Assembly (NCBI RefSeq): GCF_902150045.1
Contig: NZ_CABFVU010000006.1
Coordinates: forward strand, 62,001 to 126,000
Source of the DNA: Chitinophaga polysaccharea
GTDB lineage: Bacteria; Bacteroidota; Bacteroidia; Chitinophagales; Chitinophagaceae
Direction: 5' to 3'
DNA: 64,000 nucleotides
Shown: in pieces, positions 26,988 through 36,600 of the stretch
Numbering within the stretch: the first letter of the stretch is position 1
How the letters are laid out: each line of letters starts with the position of its first letter
Translations under genes and position numbers: made by a program
Notes under the pieces: generated by a model
Databases searched by the model: none
Told to the model about the DNA's origin: nothing
What the model saw: only the letters and a program-made list of their open reading frames with translations

Positions 26988-28553
26988 ATGAATCATCGGA
27001 TAGCACGATGGGCAGTTTATTTTTTATGCCTGTTGCTGGATGTGAGCGTGGCTGCAAGCCTTTATCGTGGTTATTTAAGCGGATGGATCTTATTACCTCT
27101 GGCTGCAGGCCTTACCCTGCTCACGATCTACGACCGGTTGCAGGGCAAACATGCGTTGCTGCGGAACTATCCCTTGCTGGGTCGGTTGCGTTACCTGCTG
27201 GAGCAGATAAGACCGGAAATGCGGCAGTACTTTTTTGAATCCGATACAGACGGGCGACCGTTCAGTCGCCGCCAGCGCGCAGTTGTATACCAGCGTGCAA
27301 AAGACGTAAAACAGACAGTGGCATTCGGTGCGCTGGAAAATATGTATGAACCGGGCTATGAATGGGCCGCTCATACGGCATTTCCCACCAGGGTAAAACC
27401 GGAGTCGCTGAGAGTGAACATAGGGAACGAACAATGCAGCAAGCCCTATAATGCCAGCCTGCTGAACATCAGCGCCATGAGCTACGGCGCATTGAGTAAA
27501 ACAGCGATCGCCTCTCTCAATGGCGGCGCGCAGATAGGCAATTTTGCGCACAATACAGGCGAGGGCGGGATCAGCCCTTACCACCTGCAACATGGTGGCC
27601 ACCTTATCTGGCAGATCGGTACGGGTTACTTCGGCTGCCGGGATGAAAGCGGCAACTTTTCCCCGGACGTATTTGCAGCAGCAGCAGCCGAACCGGCTGT
27701 AAAAATGATTGAAGTAAAACTGAGCCAGGGCGCTAAACCGGGTAAGGGCGGGGTATTGCCGGCCGCCAAAAACACGCCTGAAATTGCGGGCATCCGTAAA
27801 GTAAAGCCGGGGGTAAGCGTATTATCGCCTGCAGGCCATACCGCCTTTAGCAATGAATACGAAATGCTGGTTTTCTTACAGCAGCTGCGTAAGCTTTCCG
27901 GCGGCAAGCCCGTAGGGTTTAAGCTATGCGTAGGGCGTGCCGATGAATTTGAGCGTATCTGCACAGCCATGATAAATACAGGTATTTACCCCGATTTTAT
28001 CACAGTAGATGGAGCAGAAGGCGGTACCGGCGCAGCTCCGCTGGAATTCACGGATTCCATCGGTATGCCATTATATGATGCCCTGGCGCTGGTCGTTAAC
28101 CTGCTGAAACATCACAAATTAAAGCAACATATACGCATTATTGCCAGCGGAAAAATAATTACCGGCTTCGATATCCTGAAAGTGCTGGCCATGGGAGCAG
28201 ATGCCTGCTACAGCGCGCGGGGAATGATGCTGGCCCTGGGTTGTATCCAGGCGCTGCAATGCGACAGTGGCAACTGCCCTGTGGGCGTGGCTACACAGGA
28301 TCCGCATTTGTACCAGGGTGTAAATGTGGCCGACAAAAAAGTACGGGTAGCCAATTATCACCGCAACACCATTGCCGCACTGGCAGAACTGATGGGGGCC
28401 TGCGGATTTGCTTCCGCGGAGAAGGTAGACCCTGCCGCCCTGTACAGGCGTGTAACCAGAACGGATATACGATCTTATGAAGAAATATATGCCCCGGACC
28501 ATAACAGCAAAGCAGGCGCATTGTTGTACCCGGGGCCATCTGTAAACAACTGA
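26988..28553 (+). CDS. FMN-binding glutamate-synthase-family protein, membrane anchored
   Basis: A 521-residue protein related to the FMN and Fe-S core of glutamate synthase large subunits but without the amidotransferase domain. Two N-terminal hydrophobic helices (about residues 8-22 and 30-46) anchor it in the membrane. The TIM-barrel core shows NISAMSYGALSKTAI, GEGGISPYHL, KLSQGAKPGKGG, TVDGAEGGTGAAPLEF and, near the C-terminus, a cysteine cluster CDSGNCPVGVATQDP. Stand-alone relatives are oxidoreductases of poorly known function; glutamate synthesis is not assumed here, as no small subunit is present. A GreA-like gene follows 17 bp later in the same direction. Confidence 0.85.
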   Translation: MNHRIARWAVYFLCLLLDVSVAASLYRGYLSGWILLPLAAGLTLLTIYDRLQGKHALLRNYPLLGRLRYLLEQIRPEMRQYFFESDTDGRPFSRRQRAVVYQRAKDVKQTVAFGALENMYEPGYEWAAHTAFPTRVKPESLRVNIGNEQCSKPYNASLLNISAMSYGALSKTAIASLNGGAQIGNFAHNTGEGGISPYHLQHGGHLIWQIGTGYFGCRDESGNFSPDVFAAAAAEPAVKMIEVKLSQGAKPGKGGVLPAAKNTPEIAGIRKVKPGVSVLSPAGHTAFSNEYEMLVFLQQLRKLSGGKPVGFKLCVGRADEFERICTAMINTGIYPDFITVDGAEGGTGAAPLEFTDSIGMPLYDALALVVNLLKHHKLKQHIRIIASGKIITGFDILKVLAMGADACYSARGMMLALGCIQALQCDSGNCPVGVATQDPHLYQGVNVADKKVRVANYHRNTIAALAELMGACGFASAEKVDPAALYRRVTRTDIRSYEEIYAPDHNSKAGALLYPGPSVNN

Positions 28554-28570
28554 CATAAAACCCGGCTATC

Positions 28571-28945
28571 ATGAAAAAGAAACAGATCATTGTGTCCCAA
28601 CATGATTACGAAATCCTTAAAACCCTGTGCTATCATGCACCGGGTACGGACAAACTGAAAGAAGAGCTCGAGAGGGCCACTATCAGGAAAGGCAAGGTAC
28701 CTGCCGATGTAGTGCAGGTAAACTCTACCCTGCGGTTCAGGGATGAGCGTAGTGGGGCTATCAGGAATGTACAGCTGGTATTGCCGGCTGCCAGCAATTT
28801 ACAGCTGGGCAAATTATCGATCCTTTCTCCCATAGGCACAGCCTTACTGGGATACAGCACCGGTGATGTAATAGATTGGGAAGTGCCTGCGGGAAAAACG
28901 CAGCTGCACATACTGGATGTGGTTAATACGGAGGTAAACGTATAG
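28571..28945 (+). CDS. GreA/GreB-type C-terminal domain protein (Rnk-like)
   Basis: A protein of 124 residues with the FKBP-like C-terminal domain of Gre factors: TLRFRDERSGAIRNVQLVLP near the middle, LSILSPIGTALLGYSTGDVIDWEVPAG near the end. It lacks the long acidic coiled-coil of true GreA/GreB, so it resembles Rnk-type proteins that bind RNA polymerase without cleavage activity. It follows the FMN protein by 17 bp and probably shares its transcript. A terminator-like hairpin follows at 28986-29022. Confidence 0.85.
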   Translation: MKKKQIIVSQHDYEILKTLCYHAPGTDKLKEELERATIRKGKVPADVVQVNSTLRFRDERSGAIRNVQLVLPAASNLQLGKLSILSPIGTALLGYSTGDVIDWEVPAGKTQLHILDVVNTEVNV

Positions 28946-28985
28946 AAAAGGCTATTAGTGTTAGCGATCAAATATGTATCAAAGC

Positions 28986-29022
28986 AAAAAAGCCCTGGCG
29001 TCTGCCGGGGCTTCCTTTTTTA
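28986..29022. terminator. bidirectional terminator hairpin
   Basis: AAAAAAGCCCTGGC / GCCGGGGCTT with a four-base loop and a T-run, between the convergent ends of the Gre-like gene and the DUF192 gene. One pair is a wobble. Confidence 0.75.
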
Positions 29023-29559
29023 TTGATAAGTTATTTTATCGCCGTATTTGATATGATATTTATCGGAGAACCCACCGTTCACTTCCAGCACGTATTTCGC
29101 TTTTTTGAAAGAGGGAAGACTTTCCTCTGAAAGGGGAGTAGCATATTTCTGGATAGACACGATTTCCATATTATCTGCTATGTAAATAATATCAAGGGAG
29201 ATGTAGGTGTTTTTCATCCAGAACGCGCGTTCCTCCATATCAGGGAAAATGAAAAGCATGCCCTGGTCGTCTGTCATAGATTTACGGTACATCAGCCCGT
29301 CGGCCCGCTGCTCGTCTGTTTGCGCCAGTTGAATATCGATTTTCCGCAGGGTATCAGCACCGGTTTTGGAAATGAATGCCAGGGTGCCCTGTTTTTTGAA
29401 CTCAATGCCGTTGGTGGTTTCACCAGTAACTTCCGTAGTGGTTGCAGCAGCAGTTCCCGCATCGGAGGAGGCGGAACCGGTATTATTATTACTGTTGTTC
29501 TGGTGACAGCCGGCTACGTACAAACTGGCTATCAATATACATTTCAGGTGTAATTGCAT
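29020..29559 (-). CDS. DUF192 family lipoprotein
   Basis: A 179-residue protein with a lipoprotein signal LIASLYVAGC, then a low-complexity Asn/Ser/Ala/Thr linker, then a DUF192 domain: IDIQLAQTDEQRADGLMYRKSM, GMLFIFPDMEERAFWMKNTYISLDIIYI, and the terminal KYVLEVNGGF. DUF192 has a small beta-sheet fold of unknown function. It is expected to be exported and lipid-anchored. It is 11 bp downstream of mqnE on the same strand and likely in the same transcript. Confidence 0.88.
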   Translation of the reverse strand: MQLHLKCILIASLYVAGCHQNNSNNNTGSASSDAGTAAATTTEVTGETTNGIEFKKQGTLAFISKTGADTLRKIDIQLAQTDEQRADGLMYRKSMTDDQGMLFIFPDMEERAFWMKNTYISLDIIYIADNMEIVSIQKYATPLSEESLPSFKKAKYVLEVNGGFSDKYHIKYGDKITYQ

Positions 29560-29570
29560 AAGCAGTGATC

Positions 29571-30752
29571 CTATTTTGTGAGCAGTTCTTCATCTGAAAA
29601 GACCACGTCTGTATAATCTCTGATCTCGTTGTACACGGTATCTCTTTCCACGGGCCTTCTGCCCGCCTGCTTGATGAGCATGGTCAGCTGGGCGGTATTC
29701 ATGGAAGGATTCTGTTCCTCCGCACCGGCCATAGAGTAAATTTTGGTAGTATCATCTATGGTGCCATCAAGGTCATTCACGCCGAACGAAAGGGTCAGCT
29801 GCGCGGTGTTTCTTCCCAGCATGGGCCAGTAGGCTTTCAGGTGGGGGAAGTTATCCATATATAGACGTGCAATGGCGTACAGTCGCAGGTCTTCCACGAT
29901 AGAAGTTTCCGGGATATTGGACATATCATTGCCTTTATTACGGAATTTCAGCGGGATAAACGTATTAAAGCCGCGGGTTTCATCTTGCAGGTTGCGCAGG
30001 CGTTCCATATGGTCTATACGGTCGGCAAAGGATTCTATATGGCCATACAGCATGGTGGCGTTGGTATGCATGCCACGGTTGTGTGCTGCCCTGTGAATCG
30101 CCAGCCATCCTTCGGCATCTACTTTATCGTGGCATATTTTTGCGCGCACTTCGGGAGCAAAAATTTCAGCGCCGCCGCCCGGCATGGATTGAAGGCCGGC
30201 TTCGTTGAGTATGCGCATCCCTTCCTCTATGCTTACCTTGGCTTTGCGGAACATATAGTCCAGTTCCACGGCAGTAAACCCTTTGATATGGAGGTCCGGG
30301 CGATGTGCCCTGATCTTCCGAATAAGCTCCACGAAGAAGTCGAGCTGCATTTTAGGATGTACGCCGCCAACAATATGCACTTCCGTAACCGGTTGGTTAT
30401 CGTACTTCTTAACGATGTCCATCATCTGGTCTATACTCAGTTCCCATCCGTCTTCCCTGTTCTTATACAAGCGGGAATAGGAGCAGAAGTGACAGGTAAA
30501 TACACAAACGTTGGTAGGTTCAATATGGAAGTTACGGTTGAAGTAAGTTTTGTCGCCGTGCATCCGTTCCCGTACCAGGTTGGCTAATGCACCTACAAGG
30601 CCGATATCGCCTTTTTCAAATAAGATCAGCCCTTCTGCGGGTGTAATTCTTTCCTGTTGGAGGATCTTTTCTGCTATACGCTTCAATGCTGCGTCCAGGT
30701 TGGGTTGCTGAAGGAGCGTCTGAACAGCCGGATAATCTTGTCTCATCGTCAT
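29571..30752 (-). CDS. mqnE: aminofutalosine synthase MqnE
   Basis: A 393-residue radical SAM enzyme of the futalosine route to menaquinone; it joins a chorismate-derived acid with SAM to give aminofutalosine. The [4Fe-4S] ligands are C83, C87 and C90 in CVFTCHFC. Further family marks are HIEPTNV just before, HIVGGVHPKM, SMPGGGAEIFAPEVR and MLYGHIES. Length is normal. Its ATG overlaps the stop codon of the upstream metalloprotease gene by four bases (ATGA), so translation may be coupled; an ATG two codons later is an alternative start. The other mqn genes are not nearby. Confidence 0.93.
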   Translation of the reverse strand: MTMRQDYPAVQTLLQQPNLDAALKRIAEKILQQERITPAEGLILFEKGDIGLVGALANLVRERMHGDKTYFNRNFHIEPTNVCVFTCHFCSYSRLYKNREDGWELSIDQMMDIVKKYDNQPVTEVHIVGGVHPKMQLDFFVELIRKIRAHRPDLHIKGFTAVELDYMFRKAKVSIEEGMRILNEAGLQSMPGGGAEIFAPEVRAKICHDKVDAEGWLAIHRAAHNRGMHTNATMLYGHIESFADRIDHMERLRNLQDETRGFNTFIPLKFRNKGNDMSNIPETSIVEDLRLYAIARLYMDNFPHLKAYWPMLGRNTAQLTLSFGVNDLDGTIDDTTKIYSMAGAEEQNPSMNTAQLTMLIKQAGRRPVERDTVYNEIRDYTDVVFSDEELLTK

Positions 30753-32890
30753 CTTACTTTCATTAATTTAATGGTGTTGGCCCTGTTCCTGTAAATTAAT
30801 TTTACAAAATAAACACCATTTGGCTCATTTACCAAATTAAAGGTCAGCCGGTTGCCTGCCCCGATGGCAGCTGCCGGGCGGCTCATAATAAACTGCCCCT
30901 GTACATTATAAATGGATACCTGTAAGAGGTCTTCCGGTACTTCCAGGAAAGTAACCCAAACAATGCCGTCTGTAGGGTTAGGGTTCACCATTATTCCTTT
31001 TTCGCGGAGTATCTGATTTACCGGCCTGGTAACGATATTTATATTATCAATATAGATATTATTCTCTGAATTTGAGATATTTCTGAAGGCTACCTGAAAC
31101 TTTCCTTTATGGCTAATAGCGGTCAGATCTACTGAATCGCGGCGCCATTCCGCAGCGGTTGGGGTGAACTCTGTTTGTATGGCTGTTGGGCGTGTAATCA
31201 GGTCCCTGCCCCATTTGGAATAGAGGACCTGGCCTGTTTGGCGGCAATCGTTGGTAACAAGCACCTGCAGGGTATCCCATACGTTCCCGGAGGTGGCCGG
31301 GTCGGTATACACGGCGGCCGCCACATCAAAGAAGAGGAACACCGAGTCGGCGCCCAGAGGATCAATTACGGGTGTAATGAGATCATCCGTTTGGTCGTTG
31401 GTATTGTATCCAAGGTTGCGTACCAGGGCCGATGCGCTACTGTTCCTGCCTACATTACGGATGCGTTCCCAGGTGAAGCTGTGGTCGGGGTTGTAGAGGT
31501 CCCAGCCCGGTGGCGGGAAGCTGTCGTCTTCAAAACCTTCTTCAAAAGGTAGGATGGCTTCTGCGTCATAACGGAAACGGGTATTCGCGGTATCGTTGGT
31601 AATGTTGCCATCGGGCTGGCCGTTGGGCGATTGCGTATATGCTTTCAGGTTATAGTTCCCTATGACCACACTGGAGGAAGGCAGCGTAACCGTGGTTTGC
31701 TGCAGGCTGGCCAGGGAGCCTGTCCAGTCGTAAGCTGTAAGGGCGCCGCTGTTCACCTGGTACCAGATCTTCACGGTGGTGAGGGTATTGGCGCCGCGGT
31801 TGCGCAGGGTAACCACTGGCGTAATATGGTTATCACATATTTTGCCACCGGGCGTATTGATGCTTAGCAGGGAGGCGTCGTTATCTGCCATGGAAGGGGG
31901 CACGCAGCCGTTGGAGTTGATGAGGCTGGCGGTAATGTTTTCCAGTACATAGCGCATACGGTCTACCTGTCCGGTTGTGAAAAGATGCATACAGGCATCA
32001 TCGGTATAGTCCATGTAGTTCATGAACATGATACCGGGTGCGGTACGGGTGCAGTTATCGAGCCTGGGAAAAGTGGGGCATCCGTAGGTATTATCGCCCT
32101 GCAGGGGGGTATCTGTGATACCGTCATCAATATCGCAGGTGCCATTGTCATCTCCCCAAACGTGTTTTAAGCCGAAATAATGGCCTATTTCATGGGTAGT
32201 GGTTCTTCCGAGGTTGTAGGTAGCCCCAACACTGCCGGTAGTGCCAAAAGCGGTGTATTGCACCACTACACCCTCCTGTTCCACGGGGTAGCCGGTGCCC
32301 GGAGGGGCGGCCACGCCGAGATAATTGCCGGAAAGGCGGGTGACCCATATATTAAGGTATTTGCTGTGGTCCCAGGCATCGGAGCCACCAGCACTGTTGT
32401 ACTTGGCGTCGGCTGCGGCGTTGCTGATGGAAAAGCTTTGGCCGGCAGCAGTTTGCACCCTTATAATACCGCTGGTGGGCTCATCGCCGGGTGTTCTTTG
32501 CGCCAGGCAGAAGTTAATGCGGCTGTTGCCAATGAGGGATTGCCATACGGAGGGCACCTGGGAAATATCAGGGTTCAGGGCGTTATAATCGCGGTTCAGT
32601 ACATCTATTTGTGTGGCTACCTGCGCATCTGTTACCAGCGCGGGGTTATCCAGCACTATATGTACCACCACGGGAATAGTTACTGTTTGCGGGATCGCTT
32701 CCACGCGGGCGCGGAGCTGCTGCCGTTGCTGGCCCAGCATCATCCGGGCTTCATTATCCGTTATAATTTTCTGAAGGGAAGGAATTTCTTTTACCCGCTG
32801 CTGCAATGCTTCGGCGGTGCCGCACTTGCGTTGAGCGATGGCTGTGGTGCAGTAAAAAAAGGTAACCAAGGCAAGGAAATAGTGACGCAA
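30749..32890 (-). CDS. M43-family zinc metalloprotease with T9SS sorting domain
   Basis: A 713-residue secreted protein. A signal peptide ends near TTAIAQ (residue 20). The pappalysin-type catalytic domain carries the zinc motif HEIGHYFGLKH from residue 233 and a Met-turn in MNYMDYTDDACMHLF. After it come a CARDB-like beta domain (VVTLRNRGANTL) and a jellyroll-like region with PPGWDLYNPD. The last ~80 residues are a type A T9SS sorting domain: MVNPNPTDGIVWV, YNVQGQ and a GVYFVKLIYRN end. It is exported over the outer membrane by the type IX system. It overlaps mqnE by four bases although the functions are unrelated. Confidence 0.92.
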   Translation of the reverse strand: MRHYFLALVTFFYCTTAIAQRKCGTAEALQQRVKEIPSLQKIITDNEARMMLGQQRQQLRARVEAIPQTVTIPVVVHIVLDNPALVTDAQVATQIDVLNRDYNALNPDISQVPSVWQSLIGNSRINFCLAQRTPGDEPTSGIIRVQTAAGQSFSISNAAADAKYNSAGGSDAWDHSKYLNIWVTRLSGNYLGVAAPPGTGYPVEQEGVVVQYTAFGTTGSVGATYNLGRTTTHEIGHYFGLKHVWGDDNGTCDIDDGITDTPLQGDNTYGCPTFPRLDNCTRTAPGIMFMNYMDYTDDACMHLFTTGQVDRMRYVLENITASLINSNGCVPPSMADNDASLLSINTPGGKICDNHITPVVTLRNRGANTLTTVKIWYQVNSGALTAYDWTGSLASLQQTTVTLPSSSVVIGNYNLKAYTQSPNGQPDGNITNDTANTRFRYDAEAILPFEEGFEDDSFPPPGWDLYNPDHSFTWERIRNVGRNSSASALVRNLGYNTNDQTDDLITPVIDPLGADSVFLFFDVAAAVYTDPATSGNVWDTLQVLVTNDCRQTGQVLYSKWGRDLITRPTAIQTEFTPTAAEWRRDSVDLTAISHKGKFQVAFRNISNSENNIYIDNINIVTRPVNQILREKGIMVNPNPTDGIVWVTFLEVPEDLLQVSIYNVQGQFIMSRPAAAIGAGNRLTFNLVNEPNGVYFVKLIYRNRANTIKLMKVR

Positions 32891-32916
32891 AAAGGTAAAT
32901 TTTGGTTTGAAGATAC

Positions 32917-33121
32917 GCGAATTTTGTCTTGGAACACTGATTACGATGATTATGACGATTACTTCGATTTTATTTTAAAAACCTGGTAAATCTTAAGGAA
33001 GATATGAACAGATATACATGTTTTTATCTTCCCTGATTATTTTAAAACTAAAAAACAGCAACGTCCAAAATAAAAAATCAAGCTAATCAAGCTAATCAGT
33101 GTTCCAGGACAAAATCCGCGC
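32917..33121. repeat. dyad repeat element, copy 5 (TTGGAACA tips)
   Basis: Between two genes of the minus strand. Left tip GCGAATTTTGTCTTGGAACA, right tip the same type with one change (GTCCTGGAACA). The arm units differ: left GATTACGAT, GATTATGAC, GATTACTTC; right GATTAGCTT, GATTAGCTT, GATTTTTT. The inner hairpin at 32994-33034 is the AGGAAGATA / TATCTTCCCT version. This copy keeps the tips but not the arm match. Confidence 0.8.
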
Positions 33122-33155
33122 AAAAAAAACGCTCCGGAACACCCCGGAGCGCTTT
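33122..33155 (-). terminator. rho-independent terminator of trxA
   Basis: On the minus strand AGCGCTCCGG, loop GGTGTT, CCGGAGCG, then eight T. It lies about 20 bp after the trxA stop codon. Confidence 0.9.
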
Positions 33156-33176
33156 CAAACTCAGTTTTTATAAAAA

Positions 33177-33494
33177 TTACATATTGGCCTGTATTTTTTT
33201 ATCCAGTACGGATTTAGGCACAGCGCCTACCTGTTTGTCAACAACCTGACCGCCTTTTACGAAAAGGATAGCAGGGATACTGGTGATACCGTAATTTACA
33301 GACAACTGTGGGTTCTGGTCCACATTAACCTTTCCGATATTTACTTTACCTGCGTAGTCTTTAGACAGTTCTTCAATTACAGGACCGATAGCGCGACAAG
33401 GGCCACACCATTCTGCCCAGAAGTCAATAACAGTTAATTTATCGGAATTCAGAACTTCCGTTTCAAAGTTCGCATCAGTGATTTCTAAAGCCAT
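33177..33494 (-). CDS. trxA: thioredoxin
   Basis: A 105-residue thioredoxin with the redox motif W29-C30-G-P-C33, the cis-proline strand GITSIPAILFVKGG, and a normal length. It is a cytoplasmic disulfide reductant. Monocistronic by appearance: dnaE ends (starts its stop) over 100 bp upstream and a strong terminator follows. Confidence 0.96.
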   Translation of the reverse strand: MALEITDANFETEVLNSDKLTVIDFWAEWCGPCRAIGPVIEELSKDYAGKVNIGKVNVDQNPQLSVNYGITSIPAILFVKGGQVVDKQVGAVPKSVLDKKIQANM

Positions 33495-33601
33495 ATTCTT
33501 TGATTTTAAAAAGTTTTATTTAACGATTGTTTTGATTTTTATGATTTGTATTATTACGATCAAATCTTGATCCGAGTGCAAATTACTGCATTTCTGACAT
33601 C

Positions 33602-36600
33602 TTACTTATTGATTATCTCTATATACACATCGATATCCGGCTGTTTATAAAGGAAACCCGCCAACTCGTCATTCATTTCGATATTACGGTTAAAGGTATG
33701 CAGTTTTGCCTGGGTTTGATCGTCGCGGTCGGTCAGGTGTACGTGCAGCACACTATTGCCCGGGTAACGGTTGATATTGTCTGCCAGGAAATCGACTGTT
33801 TCCCGGTTAATGAACTTAGGCATGGTGTTCAGAAACACTTGTTTGGTATGGGTTTTCTTCACTTCCTGTAACAGCTGGATGCTACTTACTTTAAACTCAT
33901 ACTCATTATCATTGAACCGTTTGGATTTGAAACCACCATTGATAAACAGGCAAAGACCCGGTTTCAGGTAAGGGGCAAAGCGGATAAAATCTTCACTCCA
34001 TAAAGCAAATTCAAACTTACCGGTATAGTCTTCTATGGTCATTACGCCAAATTGACGGTTATTTCGGGAAATCCTTTCCTGGGCGCTGGTAATATATACC
34101 GCCAGGCGGAAATTGCGCTCCCTGGCCCGGCCTCCGGAACCGCCCGGCTGGGATATTTCGGCCTGGTATTCCACCAGTTCCTGTACTGAGTTCATGTGGT
34201 AATGCTTCAGCTCAAAGCGGTAATCATCCAGGGGGTGACCGGAAATGTAAATACCGGTGATATCCCTTTCGTTGTTAAGCTTCATGATCAGCGGCCATGG
34301 ATCACAGTTAGGAATCTTGGGCGGTTCTACATCGGGCAGGTCGTCTGCACCGAAGAGGCTGCCCATATTGGAAGAGCCAGCTGTTACCTGCTGCCCGAAC
34401 TTAACAATCCTGTCCAGCCCGGTAAGGGGTTCACCTTCCGGTTTATGGAAGTATTGAGCACGGTGTAATTCGGGGAAGCTGTCGAAAGCGCCGGACATCA
34501 CCAGGGCTTCGAGCGATTTTTTATTAACTGCACGCTGGTTTACGCGTTTGATAAAATCGAAGATGTTTTTGAAAGGGCCATCCTTTTTGCGTTCTTCCAG
34601 CAGGTTTTCGATAGCGGCTTCACCCACGCCTTTCAAACCACCCAGGCCAAAGCGTACCTGGCCCTGCTTGTTTACGGCGAAACCTTTGAAAGATTCATTC
34701 ACATCGGGCGGCAATACGTCGATGCCCATGCGTTTGGACTCTTCCATGAAGAAGGTGATCTTTTCAATATTGCTGGCGCAGTTCAGTACAGCGGCCATAT
34801 ATTCGGAAGGGTAGTGGGCTTTCAGGTAGGCGGTTTGATAAGCCACGAAAGCATAGCAGGTGGAGTGGGACTTGTTGAACGCATAGGAGGCGAACGCTTC
34901 CCAGTCGGTCCATACTTTCTCGCACACCTTAGGATCATGTCCGTTTTGGGCGCAACCTTCCATAAACTGCGCTTTCATCTTGTTCAGTACCGCGATCTGC
35001 TTTTTACCCATCGCTTTACGCAGTACATCCGCATCTCCTTTGGAGAAGTTAGCCAGTTTCTGGCTCAATAGCATCACCTGCTCCTGGTATACCGTGATAC
35101 CATAGGTATCGCTGAGGTATTCCTCCATTTCGGCGATATCGTATTGCACCGGTTCCAATCCGTGTTTACGGCGGATAAACGAAGGGATGTACTCCAGTGG
35201 TCCCGGACGGTACAGGGCGTTCATGGCGATAAGGTCGTCGAACCTATCGGGTTTCAGCTCCCGCAGGTATTTCTGCATACCTGGCGACTCGAACTGGAAC
35301 GTAGCGTTGGTTTCACCTTTCTGGTAGAGCTCATATGTTTTGGCGTCGTCCAGCGGGATATTGTCGATCTCGATGGAGATACCATGGTTCTGGCGGATCA
35401 GTTCCAGCGCACCTTTGATGATGGTAAGGGTTTTCAGCCCCAGGAAGTCCATCTTGATTACGCCGGCAGATTCAATAATGCTTCCTTCAAACTGGGTTAC
35501 CAGCAGGTCGGAATCCTTTGCGGTAGATACAGGGATCAGGTCGTACAGGTCCTGCGGGGCGATGATGATACCAGCCGCATGGATACCGGTATTACGTACG
35601 GAGCCTTCCAGTACGCAGGCTTCACGTAGCACTTCTCCCTGGAGGTCGTCCCCTTTGATAAGCTCCCGCAGTTTTTTTACGTTCTCAATATCTTCACCGG
35701 CGAGGCCTTCTTTATCGGCGAGGCTTTTTTCACCTTCAAGGGGAGCATTGAAAATGCGATCCAGCTGTATGCCGGGTTTATCCGGTACCAGCTTGGCAAG
35801 CGTATTGGATTCCACCAGGGGGAGGTCCATTACACGGGCCACGTCCTTGATACTCATCTTGGCGGCCATGGTACCATAGGTAATGATCTGCGCTACCTGG
35901 TTGCGGCCATATTTCTGTACTACGTAGTCAATTACTTTCTGACGGCCCTCATCATCGAAGTCCGTATCAATATCGGGCATGCTCTTACGTTCCGGGTTCA
36001 GGAAACGCTCAAACAGGAGGTTATATTTGATGGGGTCAATATTGGTGATACCAATACAGTAGGCTACCGCCGATCCTGCGGCTGAACCACGGCCCGGTCC
36101 GATAAATACGCCCAGCTCACGGCCGGCTTTGATGAAGTCGGCCACAATAAGGAAGTAACCGGCAAAACCCATGTTCTCGATTACCTGCAGCTCAAAGTTG
36201 ATACGTTCTTCAATATCGGCGGTCATTTCCAGGTACCGGGAACGCGCGCCTTCGTAGGTAATATGGCGCAGGTATTGGTCCTGTGTAATAAATTCTTTGG
36301 GAATAGGGAAGTTGGGCAGCAGGATATCTCTTTTGAGATCCAGCAGCTGTACCTTATCTACAATTTCGTTGGTATTATCAATGGCCTGCGGAAGATCATG
36401 AAAGAGGGCCGACATTTCTTCCGTTGTTTTGAAATAGAACTGGTCGTTATAAAAAGCAAAACGCCCTTTCTTGCCACCTGCGCTGTCGTCGTCGGAAAAT
36501 TCCTTGTTGGTAGGCGTACTTTTTTTCTCGCCCGTATTAATACAGAGCAGGATATCATGCGCGTTGGCATCGGCCTGGTCTACATAGTGAGAATCGTTGG

